DNA of 64,000 nucleotides. It comes from Legionella feeleii (GTDB lineage: Bacteria > Pseudomonadota > Gammaproteobacteria > Legionellales > Legionellaceae). The DNA lies in contig NZ_LNYB01000012.1 in assembly GCF_001467625.1 (NCBI RefSeq), positions 30,623 to 94,622 on the forward strand. Reading direction: 5' to 3'. The notes beneath the pieces are model-generated. The model made no database searches and had not been told where the DNA came from. It saw nothing but the letters and a program-made list of their open reading frames with translations. The position numbers and the translations under genes are program-made. Shown here piece by piece: positions 1-9,288 of this stretch. The number at the start of each line of letters is the position of its first letter. The first letter of the stretch is position 1.

Positions 1-1317
1 TAAAAGCAGGCGATATTCTGCTCTGGAGGTAAACATCCGGTAGGGTTCCTGGGTCCCGCAGGTAATCAAATCATCAATGAGGACCCCTATGTAGGCTTCA
101 TCGCGGCGAGGGCACCATAAGGTCTTTTCCTGCGTTTGTAAGGCTGCATTCATGCCGGCAATCAAACCTTGCGCTGCCGCCTCTTCATAGCCAGTAGTAC
201 CATTGATTTGACCAGCAAAAAACAGATTGGAAAGCGGTTTGGTCTGTAGGTAAGGTGTTAGACCACGTGGATCAAAATAATCGTATTCAATGGCATAACC
301 AGGGCGAGTAATATGAGCATTTTCAAAGCCCTTGATAGTGCGAACAAATTGAACTTGTACTTCGAAAGGTAAACTGGTTGAGATGCCATTGGGGTATATT
401 TCGTCTGTGGTTAATCCCTCGGGCTCAACAAAAATCTGGTGGGATGTTTTATCGGCAAAGCGAACTACTTTGTCTTCAATTGAAGGACAATAGCGAGGAC
501 CAATACCCTCAATGACACCAGCATACATAGGTGATTGATGCAGATTGGCTTGAATAATTTCATGAGTAGCAGCAGTTGTGTGTGTTATGTAGCAGGGCAG
601 TTGCTGTGGATGTAGTGCCGTAGTCCCGAGATAGGAGAATACTGGTACAGGCGTATCACCAGGTTGAACCGACATTTGCGCATAATCAAGCGAGCGCCCA
701 TCAATACGGGGGGGGGTTCCGGTTTTCAAGCGGCCGACAGGCAATTCTAATTCACGTAAGCGTTTTGCCAGGGCAATAGCAGGTGGATCACCAGCGCGCC
801 CACCAGCATATTGACTCATTCCCACATGGATTTTGCCGCCCAAAAAAGTACCAACAGTTAAAACGACAGCATGGGCTCGCAAAACTAAACCCATCTGGGT
901 GACGACGCCTTTGACATGTTCCCCTTCAACCAGCAAATCATCAACGGCCTGTTGAAACAACGTTAAATTAACTTGATTTTGTAATTGTTGACGAATTGCT
1001 TGCCGATAAAGCACACGATCTGCTTGTGCTCGAGTGGCTCGCACGGCCGGCCCTTTAGACGCATTGAGGATACGGAACTGGATACCTGCCTTATCGGCAG
1101 CTAAAGCCATGGCACCATCAAGTGCATCAATTTCTTTTACCAGATGGCCTTTACCAATACCGCCGATAGCAGGATTGCAAGACATTTGCCCAAGCATATC
1201 CATGTTATGAGTAAGTAGCAGCGTTTGAGCACCTAGACGGGCTGCTGCAAGTGCTGCTTCAGTACCGGCATGGCCACCGCCGACAACAATAACGTCGTAA
1301 TGTTTTTCAAGATTCAT
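1..1317 (-). CDS. mnmG: MnmG (GidA), tRNA uridine-5 carboxymethylaminomethyl synthase, 3' end cut by window edge
   Basis: Reading leftward from the ATG at 1317 the frame stays open to base 1, giving the first 439 residues of a protein usually about 620 long, so the C-terminal third lies outside the window. The N-terminus has the FAD-binding motif [12 protein letters not shown] near residues 11-22, followed by the family signatures [26 protein letters not shown] (around residues 45-65) and [13 protein letters not shown]. MnmG works with MnmE to modify the wobble uridine (U34) of several tRNAs in the cytoplasm, using FAD and methylene-tetrahydrofolate. The left flank, where partners or an origin of replication might lie, is not visible. 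Confidence 0.95.
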   Translation of the reverse strand, partial: MNLEKHYDVIVVGGGHAGTEAALAAARLGAQTLLLTHNMDMLGQMSCNPAIGGIGKGHLVKEIDALDGAMALAADKAGIQFRILNASKGPAVRATRAQADRVLYRQAIRQQLQNQVNLTLFQQAVDDLLVEGEHVKGVVTQMGLVLRAHAVVLTVGTFLGGKIHVGMSQYAGGRAGDPPAIALAKRLRELELPVGRLKTGTPPRIDGRSLDYAQMSVQPGDTPVPVFSYLGTTALHPQQLPCYITHTTAATHEIIQANLHQSPMYAGVIEGIGPRYCPSIEDKVVRFADKTSHQIFVEPEGLTTDEIYPNGISTSLPFEVQVQFVRTIKGFENAHITRPGYAIEYDYFDPRGLTPYLQTKPLSNLFFAGQINGTTGYEEAAAQGLIAGMNAALQTQEKTLWCPRRDEAYIGVLIDDLITCGTQEPYRMFTSRAEYRLLL

Positions 1318-1456
1318 TTAAGGAAACTATTGCGCAACAAATCAGCAATTATACATTTTTTTATTAGCATACCCAACCTCTAAGTAGCATGAATAAAAAA
1401 GTTGATTCTTGAAGCGTCCTTGCAAGGAACAAATTATTAATGTCTATGCTTGTTTG

Positions 1457-2959
1457 TTAACCTATCAAACGGTAAATGCCCGGGGTCTCTGGTGCTGAGT
1501 TATTCTCTGCCATACTTTCTTTATGAGCATTATCTATTTGGTAAAATAGATAAGCGGCAGTCATTAAAAGAGCTAATGGCCAGGAAACCGCTGCTGCAGT
1601 GATAAAGAATGCCGGTCCGGTTGTATTGTAGAATAACCCTTTCCAAAAATTGGAATAGGCGTCACTGCTTTCCTTCTTTAATTGGATAAGTAATTCCTGA
1701 TGTATTGTATCATCGGCCAGTTTACCATTGACCAATTCGCGCTGAACGGCTATGGTCGATTGTTTATAGGTCTTGTAGTCATCTGCGGACACATACATGG
1801 CAGTTCCCAGCATGCTTAAAGCAGCTAGATAAGCCAGAGAAAGCCCTCCGGTAAAAATCAAGGTTGCCCCAAAGCCAGCGACGACAGCGCTTGCTGCTGC
1901 GACGTTAAAAGCATAATAAGACGTTTGAGCTGCCCATTCGTCATTTAAGATATCAATCTGCCGGTTAATAACGGCTAATTGTTGTTCTGATTTAGGCAAC
2001 TCAGTAGTTTGCTTCTCTAATTCTGCAATACGATGATTATATTTGGCTTTTTCAAACAGCCAGCTTGCCATGATGAGGGCTACATCGAAAACTAAAAAGG
2101 CTACGGTTATTTTATCCGCTGCGGCGACCGAAATATGGAAAAGCTTATTGTAATTGGTTAGCAAGTTGACCGTGCCCCAAACGCTATCATTGAGCATGGA
2201 AAAGCCAGATTTTTCCAGTTCTTGTTTTAAAACTTTTTTGCCTGATAACACATTTCCTGATTCGGCATCCATAACGCGTTTTGTTACTGTGACCAGGTTA
2301 ATTATAAAGCGAAATGCATAAATACCGACACTCAACACGTATAAGACCTGCTGTGGCTTATCGAGCGCTTTGACAAAGTCATCCATACTGTAATGGTGTC
2401 CCAATGTTGCGTTTACTCTTTTTAAGTAAGCAGGGATACCACTTTTTTGCAAAAGAACAATGGCGTTGTTGATCATGCCATGACAGTAAATCCAATAAAT
2501 ACGATTGTTATTTAAATTAGAGATGTTATCACGGAACTTGGCTGAATCAGTTAAGCTCGCTTTATAATCAGACACAGTATCAGATACTTTATTTCTGATA
2601 AAAGAAGAAAGCGGAACTGCTTTTTTACCGTCTTTAGATTTGGAAGAGACACTTGGTGTTTTAAAAGCAACTATCTCTGCTTTCTTCTTCTGCAGATCAT
2701 TAAGCGTAGCCTCATCATAGTTGCATTGATAATAGACGATCATTAAATCACAAAGCGCTTCCATACAGCTTACTATCTCGTTATTCCGCTCATTTTCCCA
2801 GCGCTTTTTATTAGAAATGAATAACTGATATAAAGATGAAAATTCTGCATCCAGCTGATTTAGGTTAAAATCAGCAGCCTTAAAGTCAAAGGCTTCTGGT
2901 ACTTTAGGTTTTTTATTAAAAAAGCTGTCTTTAAGCTGATTTAGATGAGATGGAGGCAT
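1457..2959 (-). CDS. Unknown multi-pass membrane protein, effector-like
   Basis: I do not recognise this 500-aa protein. The ATG at 2959 is preferred over an upstream TTG at 3031 because AGGA lies 8 nt before it, whereas the TTG has no SD. The first half is largely hydrophilic, with a hydrophobic stretch near the middle (VLYVLSVGIYAFRFIINLV). The second half holds several further hydrophobic segments, including two helices in AFNVAAASAVVAGFGATLIF and SLAYLAALSMLGTAM, and a pair near the C-terminus. The tail is short, polar and Glu/Ser-rich (HKESMAENNSAPETPG), a composition seen at the C-termini of some Dot/Icm substrates. That last point is only an inference. It stands alone, tail-to-tail with nothing, between mnmG and queC. 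Confidence 0.7.
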   Translation of the reverse strand: MPPSHLNQLKDSFFNKKPKVPEAFDFKAADFNLNQLDAEFSSLYQLFISNKKRWENERNNEIVSCMEALCDLMIVYYQCNYDEATLNDLQKKKAEIVAFKTPSVSSKSKDGKKAVPLSSFIRNKVSDTVSDYKASLTDSAKFRDNISNLNNNRIYWIYCHGMINNAIVLLQKSGIPAYLKRVNATLGHHYSMDDFVKALDKPQQVLYVLSVGIYAFRFIINLVTVTKRVMDAESGNVLSGKKVLKQELEKSGFSMLNDSVWGTVNLLTNYNKLFHISVAAADKITVAFLVFDVALIMASWLFEKAKYNHRIAELEKQTTELPKSEQQLAVINRQIDILNDEWAAQTSYYAFNVAAASAVVAGFGATLIFTGGLSLAYLAALSMLGTAMYVSADDYKTYKQSTIAVQRELVNGKLADDTIHQELLIQLKKESSDAYSNFWKGLFYNTTGPAFFITAAAVSWPLALLMTAAYLFYQIDNAHKESMAENNSAPETPGIYRLIG

Positions 2960-3048
2960 AAATAATTTCCTGGTTTCAAAGCAATAATTTAAAAATTTAC
3001 TTAGAGAGTGCTCATTTGCTGTAATCAGCAATGGCGGGAAAAAGCTCG

Positions 3049-3189
3049 CTATGAAGAGCGAGCACGCATACTACGTGTGATTATTCTTTTTATAAGCGAG
3101 GGAATGAGCAGTAAATTATTTAAAATAATATGTCCGCGGTCCTTAAGCGAAAGCAAGGCTATTTTTACAAAAGGAACGCTTGTAGGCAT
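3049..3189 (-). CDS. Possible small basic ORF (46 aa)
   Basis: A short frame starts at ATG 3189 behind a strong SD (GAGGTGA, 5 nt spacing) and ends at TAG 3049. The product would be 46 residues, hydrophobic in the middle and basic at the end (SLIKRIITRSMRARSS). It lies 90 bp upstream of, and on the same strand as, the unknown membrane-protein gene, so it could be a leader ORF. Only the SD and position support it; there is no recognisable family. Confidence 0.25.
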   Translation of the reverse strand: MPTSVPFVKIALLSLKDRGHIILNNLLLIPSLIKRIITRSMRARSS

Positions 3190-3471
3190 AATATCACCTC
3201 AACAGTAAAAAGTTAGTGCACAAGGAACACCACTGAAATAGTGCAACATGTTCTTTTTTTATAACATAATCTCTGTTTATGGAACAAGCATGCAAGGAAT
3301 AAATTTACACAATTGATAAATTAATTATGAAATCAGCTGCGATTTTGTTAAAAAAAAGAAACCAGAGACGTAATTGTAACCAAAATAATTATAATTGTCA
3401 CTAAAAACAGGGGTGGTTGGCAGTCAAATAACCAGAGTGTAAAATTATTCCTTTCATAAAATGAGTGAAAA
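3190..3471. other. Intergenic region upstream of queC, no gene seen
   Basis: This AT-rich stretch separates the leftward small ORF/membrane gene from rightward queC and must hold both promoters. It has long A and T runs and no open frame with an SD. I looked for a preQ1-type riboswitch just upstream of queC and could not identify a convincing one by eye. Confidence 0.5.
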
Positions 3472-4143
3472 ATGAAAAAAGCAGTTGTTCTATTATCAGG
3501 AGGCCTTGACTCTACGACCTGTTTGGCGATGGCGAAAGCGCAAGGATTTGCCTGTTATGCACTTAGCTTTGCATACGGCCAAAGGCATTCCGTGGAATTA
3601 TCGGCAGCACGGCGCGTTGCTGCTCATTTCTCAGTAGTAGAACACCGTGTCGTGACACTCGATCTGGGTCAATTCGGCGGTTCGGCCTTAACCGATGAAA
3701 CACTGTCTGTACCTGATTATAAAGGAGATGGACTGATTCCAGTCACTTATGTCCCTGCACGTAATACGGTATTTTTATCCATTGCACTCGGTTTTGCGGA
3801 AGTAATTGGTGCGCGTGACATTTTTATTGGTGTCAGTGCGGTTGATTATTCTGGCTATCCAGATTGCCGTCCGGAGTATATTGCAGCTTTTGAGCACATG
3901 GCTAATTTGGCAACCAAGGCTGGCTTGGAAGGTGAAGGGGTTAAATTACATACGCCTTTACAACATTTGAGTAAGGCAGAAACCATTTTAGCGGGCAAGC
4001 ATTTAGGCGTGGATTATGCATTGACCGTATCTTGTTATCAAGCAACTGAGAGTGGCCATGCTTGCGGGCGCTGTGATAGCTGTACCTACCGCCGACAAGG
4101 CTTCGAGGCTGCTGGAGTTGCCGATCCAACATTGTATCTTTAA
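3472..4143 (+). CDS. queC: QueC, 7-cyano-7-deazaguanine (preQ0) synthase
   Basis: This enzyme converts 7-carboxy-7-deazaguanine to preQ0 with ATP and ammonia, a step in queuosine biosynthesis. The 223-aa protein matches the family length. It has the PP-loop ATP-pyrophosphatase motif SGGLDSTT at residues 9-16 and a C-terminal zinc site of four cysteines (C188, C198, C201, C204 in SCYQ...HACGRCDSC). The SD is weak. It is not next to queD or queE here. A PTPS-family gene lies at 28.2 kb and a putative queuine-precursor transporter at 12.5 kb. Confidence 0.95.
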   Translation: MKKAVVLLSGGLDSTTCLAMAKAQGFACYALSFAYGQRHSVELSAARRVAAHFSVVEHRVVTLDLGQFGGSALTDETLSVPDYKGDGLIPVTYVPARNTVFLSIALGFAEVIGARDIFIGVSAVDYSGYPDCRPEYIAAFEHMANLATKAGLEGEGVKLHTPLQHLSKAETILAGKHLGVDYALTVSCYQATESGHACGRCDSCTYRRQGFEAAGVADPTLYL

Positions 4144-4348
4144 AGTATTCCCCAGCGTGTTCGATATTAAAAATAATTTCTCATATGGAACCAGGATATG
4201 GATTCCGTGTAGAGGTTGGGCATTCTATGAAATAGGTTCGTTTTAGAGCCATTTGCTTTACGTTATGACAACGGTTGTACATTTCCAGTTCGTTTTTAGT
4301 TAACCGCCTGTTATGATTCGCCTCGGTTACTAAAACAAGGAGAAAGAC

Positions 4349-5209
4349 ATGACTGTTTTGGAGTTTTCAAGGATGCATTGGGCTGCGGCATCAGCTCTTT
4401 TTATTGCAACATCGCTTGCACTTGCGACGGGAACAATAATTTTTCTTCATCCCGGAATTATACTAGCAGTCGCAGGGTTCACCATATCGGATGCTATGCC
4501 CTTGGCCTTTATTGGGTTAATGCCACTTCCTGCCGCCATTACTACTTTGTCCGCTCTTGTTTTTAGCATCAATCTGATTCTTAGTACGTTCTTTAATATA
4601 GTGGTTGCGATATACAACGCGATGGACCATTTTTTTCGCCCTGACGATATTAATTTAGGCGACGGTTATAGCAGTGAAAAGAATAGAGATTTACGGAAAT
4701 TACTCAGTGAACATTGGGCGATGACTTTCGCCCTTCTGATTGCAACGGCATTTGCTATAGCAATTGCTACGGTTAGCTTTCTTTATCCACCATTCATTCT
4801 GGCAATTGCCGGGTTTACTTTATTTGATACCACGCCTTTAGCATTTATAGGACCTATGCCTCTCCCAGCGGCTGTTCTTACGATAACGGCCCTTGTGTTC
4901 AGCATGAATGTGGTTGCCAGTATTCTCTTTAATACAGTCGTTACTATTTATAATGGTTTGGATCATTTGTTGCAGCCCGAACTGTCGGAGCATTTAATAA
5001 CCAGTAGCCATCGTAATATGCAGGAGGGGGGGTTGGAAAAGAGACAATCAGGCAATGGTGAGATGGCTCCTACTACTGGCGGTGAAACTTATGGTGACGA
5101 TACTCATCATTTTTCGCCCATTGATTCGACGACCCGAGGCATAAAGGTTCATGGCCATCTTTCTCCTTCTACAGAGACAGGTTCTCCCCGAAAAAATAAT
5201 TGTTTTTAA
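4349..5209 (+). CDS. Unknown membrane protein with an internal duplication
   Basis: This 286-aa protein has a strong SD (AAGGAG) 8 nt before ATG 4349. It consists of two homologous hydrophobic modules of about 89 residues, H10-P98 and H122-P210, offset by 112 residues. Each module has the same order of elements: an HW start, a hydrophobic helix, an Ala-Gly-Phe-Thr segment, the shared motif PLAFIG-x-MPLPAA, then another long hydrophobic stretch ending in (V/T)IYN-x-x-DH. The C-terminal 75 residues are polar (Ser, Thr, Gly, His) and lack membrane character. No known family is recognised. It is convergent with ubiX, 54 bp away. The C-terminus ends in Cys-Phe, which is not a CaaX box. Confidence 0.75.
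   Translation: MTVLEFSRMHWAAASALFIATSLALATGTIIFLHPGIILAVAGFTISDAMPLAFIGLMPLPAAITTLSALVFSINLILSTFFNIVVAIYNAMDHFFRPDDINLGDGYSSEKNRDLRKLLSEHWAMTFALLIATAFAIAIATVSFLYPPFILAIAGFTLFDTTPLAFIGPMPLPAAVLTITALVFSMNVVASILFNTVVTIYNGLDHLLQPELSEHLITSSHRNMQEGGLEKRQSGNGEMAPTTGGETYGDDTHHFSPIDSTTRGIKVHGHLSPSTETGSPRKNNCF
4376..4642 (+). repeat. First copy of protein-level internal duplication
   Basis: This encodes residues 10-98 of the membrane protein at 4349-5209. It aligns without gaps to the second copy at 4712-4978. The best-conserved part is PLAFIGLMPLPAA here against PLAFIGPMPLPAA there. The DNA copies have diverged considerably, so the duplication is old. Confidence 0.85.
4712..4978 (+). repeat. Second copy of protein-level internal duplication
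   Basis: This encodes residues 122-210, the partner of the module at 4376-4642, separated from it by a 23-residue polar linker. Confidence 0.85.
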
Positions 5210-5263
5210 TTAGGGAGGCAAGAACGGCTCTAGTAACAGTTTTTTATTGTAGGTTGCTAGCGA

Positions 5264-5827
5264 TTATTCTTGCCAACGTTTTACCAAGCCACTATCGATA
5301 TCGAACAAATCCAAAATTCTGCCGACGGTATGATTAATCAAATCATCGATCGTTTGTGGCTGAGTATAAAAGGCGGGGACAGGTGGGCAAATAATCCCTC
5401 CCATTTGTGTAATGGTGACCATGTTTTGCAGATGTCCCAGATGCAAGGGCGTTTCTCTCGGCATTAAAACCAAACGGCGGCGCTCTTTAAGAACGACATC
5501 GGCTGCGCGGGTAAGCAAAGTCCCTGTAATACCATGAGCTATTTCGCCGAGTGTTTTCATGGAGCAGGGGGCGATAATCATGCCTTTTGTTTTATAGGAT
5601 CCACTCGCGATAGAAGCACTGATATCATTAGCAGGATGATAAATATCAGCCAAATTTTTAAGCTCTTCCATTGTTAAACTGGTTTCGCAAGCACGGGTTA
5701 GTTGAGCGGCTTTACTCACTATCAGGTGGGTTTCAATAGGAAAATTTTTTAAGACTTGCAGTAAGCGAATACCGTAAATAATACCGGATGAGCCACTAAT
5801 ACCAATAATAAGACGTGGGTTACTCAT
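5264..5827 (-). CDS. ubiX: UbiX, flavin prenyltransferase
   Basis: UbiX joins a dimethylallyl group to FMN, making the prenylated flavin cofactor used by the UbiD decarboxylase in ubiquinone biosynthesis. The 187-aa product matches the family. It has the N-terminal FMN-binding motif GISGSSGIIYG at residues 9-19, the segment IAPCSMKTLGEIAHG, and the late motif LVLMPRETPLHLGHLQNM. It is transcribed divergently from metG across a 124-bp gap that contains a TATAAT at 5914-5919. Confidence 0.95.
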   Translation of the reverse strand: MSNPRLIIGISGSSGIIYGIRLLQVLKNFPIETHLIVSKAAQLTRACETSLTMEELKNLADIYHPANDISASIASGSYKTKGMIIAPCSMKTLGEIAHGITGTLLTRAADVVLKERRRLVLMPRETPLHLGHLQNMVTITQMGGIICPPVPAFYTQPQTIDDLINHTVGRILDLFDIDSGLVKRWQE

Positions 5828-5951
5828 GAGGATTATTATCCTTTTTCATCGTGCAACTATAATATTAGTCTCTATTGTAACGTATAAATCGAGCATTCCA
5901 GCGGCGTATGCGTTATAATTTGCCATTTTTATTGTTGCGAGTAATCACTTT

Positions 5952-7967
5952 ATGACAACAGTCCGCAAAATGCTGGTGACCAGCGCACTCCCTTATGCGA
6001 ATGGGCACCTACACTTGGGGCATTTGGTCGAACATATCCAGACTGATATTTGGGTGCGTACTCATAAAATGCTAGGTCATCAATGTATCAGCGTTTGTGG
6101 TGATGATGCCCATGGTACGCCAATTATGCTGAAAGCCGAACAATTAGGGATAACTCCGGAAGAATTGACTACTCAGATGAGGCAGAGTCATGAGCAGGAT
6201 TTTAAAGCATTTGCGATTGCTTATGATTCTTACCATACAACTCATTCCGAGGAAAATCGGTTATTGTCTGCTCAAATTTATGAGCAATTACAAGCGGCGG
6301 GTGCTATTGTTAAAAAAACCATTCGCCAAGCCTATGACCCAGTGAAGGCAATGTTTTTGCCCGATCGCTATGTGAAAGGAACTTGTCCCAAATGTGGTAC
6401 TGCCGATCAATACGGTGATAACTGCGAATCTTGCGGCGCAACTTATGCACCTACCGAACTCATTGATCCCGTTTCCGCTATTTCCGGCGCAAAGCCTATT
6501 GAAAAAGAGTCTGAGCATTATTTCTTTGATTTGCCACGTTATGAACAATTATTAAAGGAATGGACGCGCAATGGCCATTTGCAAACAGAAGTAGCTAACA
6601 AATTGGACGAATGGTTTGCGGCTGGCTTAAAACAGTGGGACATTTCCCGTGATGCGCCTTATTTTGGTTTTCAAATTCCTAATGTAAATGATAAATATTT
6701 CTATGTTTGGTTAGATGCACCGATTGGTTACATGGCTAGTTTTAAGAAATACTGTGATGAAAGTGGTTTGTCCTTTGCCGAGTTTTGGAATAAAGACTCT
6801 ACAACAGAGTTGTACCATTTCGTTGGCAAGGACATTGTTTATTTCCATGCGTTGTTTTGGCCGGCTTTATTAGCAGCCAGTGGATATCGATTACCCACAG
6901 CCATTTTTACACATGGGTTTCTAACCGTGAATGGCCAGAAAATGTCAAAATCACGAGGTACATTTGTTGAGGCACGTACTTACCTCGCTCATTTGCATCC
7001 AGAGTATTTACGTTATTATTTTGCTGCAAAACTAAATAGTCGTGTTGATGATCTGGATTTGAATTTTGATGATTTTATTAACCGGGTGAACGCAGATTTA
7101 GTCGGTAAAGTGGTTAATATTGCTAGTCGCTGTGCTGGTTTTATTAATAAGCGTTTTGATAATCAATTGGCAACGGAGTTGGCTGAGCCTGCTCTTTACC
7201 AGCAGCTGCTGGCTCAAAAGACAGAGATTATTGATGCTTTTGTCCAGCGGGATTATGCGCGTGCTATCAGACAAATCATGGAATGTGCTGATCGGGTTAA
7301 TCAGTATATCGATACGAACAAGCCTTGGGTACTTGCCAAGGATAATGAGCGCTTGGCTGATGTTCAGGCAATTTGTACTATGGGTTTGAATCTGTTTCGT
7401 TTGTTGATGACTTATTTAAAACCAGTATTACCGATGATGGCTGAAACTTGCGAACAATTTCTAAATTGCGAAGCGTTTGGCTGGGATAATATCGATAAAC
7501 CGTTACTTGGCCACACGATTAATACGTTTAAACCTCTCATGGTGAGAGTAGAAAAAGAGAAAATTGATGCCATGCTATTACAAACCAAGGAGTCTTTGGT
7601 GAATGCAACTGATGTTCAAAAAAACCAGGCTAAGGCCATAGAGAATACAATCAGTATTGAGGATTTTACCAAGGTTGATTTACGGGTAGCTCGAATTATG
7701 TCTGCTGAAGCTGTTGAAGGAGCGGATAAGTTATTGCGTCTGCAATTGGATTTGGGCGATGGGCAGCGACAAGTATTTGCCGGAATTAAAAGCGCTTATG
7801 CGCCCGATGATCTCATCGGTCGTTTGACTGTGGTAGTAGCCAATTTGGCACCACGAACCATGCGTTTTGGGATATCTGAAGGCATGGTCTTGGCAGCGGG
7901 TGATGGAAAAGATATTTTTCTTTTACAGCCGGATGCAGGGGCACAGCCTGGTATGAAGATAAAATAA
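5952..7967 (+). CDS. metG: MetG, methionyl-tRNA synthetase
   Basis: This cytoplasmic class I synthetase charges tRNA-Met. The 671-aa protein is full length. It carries the HIGH-type motif (GHLHLGH, residues 18-24), a zinc knuckle with [19 protein letters not shown] (about residues 144-162), KMSKS near residue 331, and the dimerising C-terminal tRNA-binding domain (about residues 570-671, from [13 protein letters not shown]). Its stop overlaps the rnfB start by one base (TAATG), so the two are probably translationally coupled. Confidence 0.97.
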   Translation: MTTVRKMLVTSALPYANGHLHLGHLVEHIQTDIWVRTHKMLGHQCISVCGDDAHGTPIMLKAEQLGITPEELTTQMRQSHEQDFKAFAIAYDSYHTTHSEENRLLSAQIYEQLQAAGAIVKKTIRQAYDPVKAMFLPDRYVKGTCPKCGTADQYGDNCESCGATYAPTELIDPVSAISGAKPIEKESEHYFFDLPRYEQLLKEWTRNGHLQTEVANKLDEWFAAGLKQWDISRDAPYFGFQIPNVNDKYFYVWLDAPIGYMASFKKYCDESGLSFAEFWNKDSTTELYHFVGKDIVYFHALFWPALLAASGYRLPTAIFTHGFLTVNGQKMSKSRGTFVEARTYLAHLHPEYLRYYFAAKLNSRVDDLDLNFDDFINRVNADLVGKVVNIASRCAGFINKRFDNQLATELAEPALYQQLLAQKTEIIDAFVQRDYARAIRQIMECADRVNQYIDTNKPWVLAKDNERLADVQAICTMGLNLFRLLMTYLKPVLPMMAETCEQFLNCEAFGWDNIDKPLLGHTINTFKPLMVRVEKEKIDAMLLQTKESLVNATDVQKNQAKAIENTISIEDFTKVDLRVARIMSAEAVEGADKLLRLQLDLGDGQRQVFAGIKSAYAPDDLIGRLTVVVANLAPRTMRFGISEGMVLAAGDGKDIFLLQPDAGAQPGMKIK

Positions 7968-8575
7968 TGGTTTCTGTTAAGGCAATTGACGAGTTATTAC
8001 CACAAACGCAATGTGGTGAGTGTGGCTATTCAGGCTGTTTACCTTATGCCGAAGCATTGGCGCAAGGTACGGCGCCTATTGATCGCTGTCCACCTGGCGG
8101 GGTGACGACAATGCGCGCTCTTGGTGAGTTGTTAGGCGTTAATACAGAGTCTTACCTGGCGACGGTCGAAGCAAATACCCGTCCGCCTTCTTTAGCTGTT
8201 ATTCGTGAAACAGAGTGCATCGGTTGTACCAAATGCATTCAAGCTTGTCCTGTCGATGCGATTATTGGTAGTGCCAAGTTGATGCATGCTGTTATTGCTC
8301 ATGAATGTACCGGCTGCGGGCTTTGTGTGGCGCCTTGTCCGGTAGATTGTATTGAACTGGTGGATTTGCCGGAGCCTGGCTACGATAAAGCAGTTGCTCG
8401 CCAACGGTTTCATGCCAAACAGGCGCGTCTGTTAAGGGAAGAACAGGAGAAACAGCAAATTTATCGTGAAAAGCGCCAATTGGCTGTTAAAACCAGTGAT
8501 GTCAGGCAGGATGTACAAGCCAAGCAGGACTATATCAGGCAAGCACTCATGAGAGTGCAGGCAAAGAAGAAATGA
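7967..8575 (+). CDS. rnfB: Orphan RnfB-like ferredoxin, no membrane anchor
   Basis: The product is a 202-aa iron-sulfur protein of the RnfB/RsxB family. It has an N-terminal 4Fe-4S cluster motif (CGECGYSGC at residues 16-24, then a further Cys in DRCPPGG) and two ferredoxin motifs, [15 protein letters not shown] (from about residue 84) and [15 protein letters not shown] (from about residue 114). Canonical RnfB begins with a transmembrane helix of roughly 25 residues; here the protein starts at the soluble domain. The C-terminal 60 residues are charged and rich in Lys, Gln and Arg. No rnfA, C, D, G or E is nearby. It is coupled to metG upstream and overlaps nth by 4 bp. Its real electron partner is unknown. 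Confidence 0.9.
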   Translation: MVSVKAIDELLPQTQCGECGYSGCLPYAEALAQGTAPIDRCPPGGVTTMRALGELLGVNTESYLATVEANTRPPSLAVIRETECIGCTKCIQACPVDAIIGSAKLMHAVIAHECTGCGLCVAPCPVDCIELVDLPEPGYDKAVARQRFHAKQARLLREEQEKQQIYREKRQLAVKTSDVRQDVQAKQDYIRQALMRVQAKKK

Positions 8576-9204
8576 ACAAAGCAAATCGTCGTGCTATTTT
8601 TGAACGTTTTCGCGCTCAAAATCCCCATCCTACAACAGAATTGAATTATAGTTCGCCGTTTGAATTGCTCATCGCTGTCATGCTTTCCGCACAGGCAACT
8701 GATGTCAGTGTTAATAAGGCAACGGCTAAACTTTTTCCTGTTGCCAATACACCCCAAGCGATATTGGCTCTGGGTGAAGAGCAATTAAAAACTTATATAA
8801 AAACAATTGGCTTGTTTAATAGTAAAGCGCAAAATGTGATAAAGACCTGCCAATGCCTGATTGAAAAACATGCAGGTCAAGTACCAGACAGTCGTGAAGC
8901 CTTGGAAGCGTTGCCGGGTGTAGGGCGTAAAACAGCCAATGTGGTGCTCAATACAGCGTTTGGTCAGCCAACGATGGCAGTAGACACCCATATTTTTCGG
9001 GTTGCCAATCGAACTGGTATAGCCGCAGGAAAAACACCACTGGCTGTTGAATTGGCTTTACTTAAGCAGGTGGATAAAGAATTCATACATGATGCTCACC
9101 ATTGGCTTATTTTACATGGCCGTTATGTCTGTGTTGCTCGTAAACCGCGTTGCCCCGATTGCCTTATTCGCGATCTCTGCGAATATGAACATAAAACCAA
9201 ATAA
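8572..9204 (+). CDS. nth: Nth, endonuclease III
   Basis: This bifunctional DNA glycosylase/AP lyase removes oxidised pyrimidines. The 210-aa protein has the helix-hairpin-helix motif [13 protein letters not shown] (from about residue 114, containing the catalytic Lys), the catalytic Asp in AVDTHIFR, and a C-terminal 4Fe-4S loop ([17 protein letters not shown]). The ATGA overlap with rnfB recalls the rsx/rnf-nth operon of E. coli, here reduced to rnfB plus nth. Confidence 0.97.
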   Translation: MNKANRRAIFERFRAQNPHPTTELNYSSPFELLIAVMLSAQATDVSVNKATAKLFPVANTPQAILALGEEQLKTYIKTIGLFNSKAQNVIKTCQCLIEKHAGQVPDSREALEALPGVGRKTANVVLNTAFGQPTMAVDTHIFRVANRTGIAAGKTPLAVELALLKQVDKEFIHDAHHWLILHGRYVCVARKPRCPDCLIRDLCEYEHKTK

Positions 9205-9288
9205 TCAGATTACGCAGTCCCTAATCTACTCTGGTAATTTTTTAAGGTTGCTCCTAGAATAAAATTTTGACCATTGCTGGAGAGCAAT

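Noticed and set aside
3008..3208. Plus-strand 66-aa frame
   Set aside because: No SD or domain, and it lies antisense to the better-supported small ORF with strong SD.
5198..5209. Prenylation-type C-terminus in the duplicated membrane protein
   Set aside because: The Cys is second from the end (NNCF), whereas a CaaX box needs Cys fourth from the end.
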